Positions 6,011 to 7,274 of a stretch of DNA of 7,274 nucleotides are shown here, in pieces. The DNA lies in NCBI GenBank assembly GCA_016794765.1, contig JAEUJG010000521.1:1-7274 (forward strand), written 5' to 3'. Positions within the stretch are counted from its first letter, which is position 1; every line of letters begins with the position of its first letter. The notes beneath the pieces are model-generated. The model worked only from the letters and a program-made list of their open reading frames with translations. It did no database searches and had not been told where the DNA came from. Source of the DNA: Spirochaetaceae bacterium (GTDB lineage: Bacteria > Spirochaetota > Spirochaetia > Treponematales > Rectinemataceae). A program made the position numbers and the translations under genes.

Positions 6011-6048
6011 AGTTGCCATCCCTTCATAAAAGCCATCAAGGAGGCAAC

Positions 6049-7260
6049 ATGAAGAAGCTTACCAAGGTCGCGGCGCTCCTGCTCGCCCTGACCCTCTTCT
6101 TCGCCGGCGCGGACGCGTTCGCCCAGGCGAAGGCCAAGTTCCACATCGGCATCATGACCGGTACCGTTTCGCAGTCCGAGGACGACCTCCGCGGCGCCGA
6201 GCGGCTCATCTCCATGTACGGCGACGCGAAGTCCGGCGGCATGATCCAGCACATCACCTACCCGAACGACTTCATGGCCCAGCAGGAGACCGTCATCTCC
6301 CAGATCGTCTCCCTCGCCGACGATCCCCTCATGAAGGCGATCATCGTCAACGAGGCGATCCCCGGCACCTCCGAGGCCTACAAGCGCGTCCGCGCCAAGC
6401 GCCCCGACATCCTCCTCCTCGCCGGCGAGCCCCACGAGGATCCCCTCGTCATCCAGAGCGCCGCCGACCTCGCCGTCAGCGCCGACTGGATCTCCCGCGG
6501 CTACACGATCATCTGGGCCGCCAAGCAGCTCGGCGCCAAGACCTTCGTGCACATCTCCTTCCCCCGCCACATGAGCTATGAGACCCTCGGCCTCCGCCGC
6601 AACATCATGGAAGTCGCGTGCAAGGACCTCGGCCTCAAGTTCGCCTTCGAGACCGCTCCCGACCCGACCACCGACGTCGGCGTCGCCGGCGCCCAGCAGT
6701 TCATCCTCGAGAAGGTTCCGCAGTGGGTCGAGAAGTACGGCAAGGACACCGCCTTCTTCTGCACCAACAACGCGCACACCGATCCCCTCCTCAAGCAGGT
6801 CGCCAAGTACGGCGCCATCTTCGTCGAGCCCGATCTTCCCTCTCCCCTCATGGGCTTCCCCGGCGCCTTCTGCGTCGACCTCACCAAGGAAAAGGGCGAC
6901 TGGCCGGCCATCATGAAGAAGGTCGAGGCCGCGGTCGTGGCCGCCGGCGGCAAGGGCCGCATGGGCACCTGGGCCTACTCCATCAGCTACACCAACAGCG
7001 CCGGCCTCGGCGAGTTCGCGAAGAACGTCATCGAGGGCAAGGCGAAGAAGGACAGCATGAAGGACCTCTTCGCGGCCTACGGCAAGTTCACCCCCGGCGC
7101 CAAGTGGAACGGCGCGCCCGCGATCGACAACGCCACCGGCGTCCGCGCGAAGAACCAGTTCCTCATCTACCAGGACACCTACATCTTCGGAAAGGGCTAC
7201 CTCCCGACGACCTCCCAGAAGGTCCCGGAGAAGTACTACCAGGTCAAGTTCTCCAAGTAA
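6049..7260 (+). CDS. Periplasmic DUF3798-family protein, substrate-binding-protein-like
   Basis: The 403-residue exported protein begins with a classic signal peptide: a KKLTK basic start, a hydrophobic core at residues 7-20, and probable cleavage after AFA at residue 25. There is no lipobox cysteine, so it should be soluble in the periplasm. The mature part (KFHIGIMTGTVSQSEDD, then repeated beta-alpha patterns such as MKAIIVNEAIPGTSEAYKRV and TAFFCTNNAHTDPLLKQV) matches what I know of the DUF3798 family, whose fold resembles periplasmic sugar- or nucleoside-binding proteins. The ligand is unknown. Codons end very largely in C or G, with ATC, CTC and GCC dominating, as in highly expressed genes of GC-rich genomes. 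The start is fixed by AAGGAGG just upstream; the longer frame from 6013 overlaps the leader. The window ends 14 bases after the stop, so any partner transporter genes downstream cannot be seen. The family call is from memory and fairly confident; the transport role is inferred. Confidence 0.87.
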   Translation: MKKLTKVAALLLALTLFFAGADAFAQAKAKFHIGIMTGTVSQSEDDLRGAERLISMYGDAKSGGMIQHITYPNDFMAQQETVISQIVSLADDPLMKAIIVNEAIPGTSEAYKRVRAKRPDILLLAGEPHEDPLVIQSAADLAVSADWISRGYTIIWAAKQLGAKTFVHISFPRHMSYETLGLRRNIMEVACKDLGLKFAFETAPDPTTDVGVAGAQQFILEKVPQWVEKYGKDTAFFCTNNAHTDPLLKQVAKYGAIFVEPDLPSPLMGFPGAFCVDLTKEKGDWPAIMKKVEAAVVAAGGKGRMGTWAYSISYTNSAGLGEFAKNVIEGKAKKDSMKDLFAAYGKFTPGAKWNGAPAIDNATGVRAKNQFLIYQDTYIFGKGYLPTTSQKVPEKYYQVKFSK

Positions 7261-7274
7261 GTCGCCAGACCTAC

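Noticed and set aside
5885..6019. 45-residue N-terminal extension of the cyclase frame
   Set aside because: It would overlap the promoters of both divergent genes and shows no cyclase-family or membrane features. AGGAGG places the start at 5884.

Overview
This is a GC-rich bacterial window with five protein genes, two of them on the minus strand. One gene is cut by the left edge. The most likely host is a GC-rich spirochaete or a relative. That rests on family-level recognition only: a DUF3798-type periplasmic protein, a spirochaete-style AMP-forming acyl-CoA ligase, a multi-pass class III cyclase and a sigma-54 regulator. There is no rRNA or other lineage marker, so the taxonomy is tentative.

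Layout. Positions 1-1155 (+) hold the C-terminal part of an NtrC/AtoC-type sigma-54 response regulator: the tail of the receiver, a complete AAA+ domain with GAFTGA, and a Fis-type helix-turn-helix. Positions 1156-1599 contain no convincing protein gene but are the most interesting part. They hold three dyad symmetries, a stretch of about 60 bp that is only 22% GC, and a consensus sigma-54 promoter (TGGCACG-N4-TTGCT). About 150 bp of structured, apparently non-coding sequence follows, with three 16-nt tandem repeats, and it ends in a strong intrinsic terminator. This looks like an unannotated sigma-54-dependent small RNA next to its probable activator, a layout comparable to luxO/qrr1 in Vibrio or glrR/glmY in enterobacteria.

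Positions 1600-2517 (-) encode an unrecognised membrane-anchored or lipoprotein-like protein. It is divergent from the AMP-forming long-chain acyl-CoA synthetase-like gene at 2699-4444 (+). A bidirectional terminator at about 4524-4562 separates that gene from the convergent cyclase at 4625-5884 (-). The cyclase protein has about six membrane segments and a C-terminal class III nucleotide cyclase domain. The domain keeps both metal-binding aspartates but lacks the usual purine-specifying lysine and the transition-state asparagine. The cyclase is divergent from a periplasmic DUF3798 protein at 6049-7260 (+), which has a clear signal peptide and a good sigma-70-type promoter.

The genes do not form one operon. 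The functional unit best supported by the sequence is the regulator plus the adjacent sigma-54 promoter and small RNA. The link between those two is inferred from adjacency and is not shown directly.
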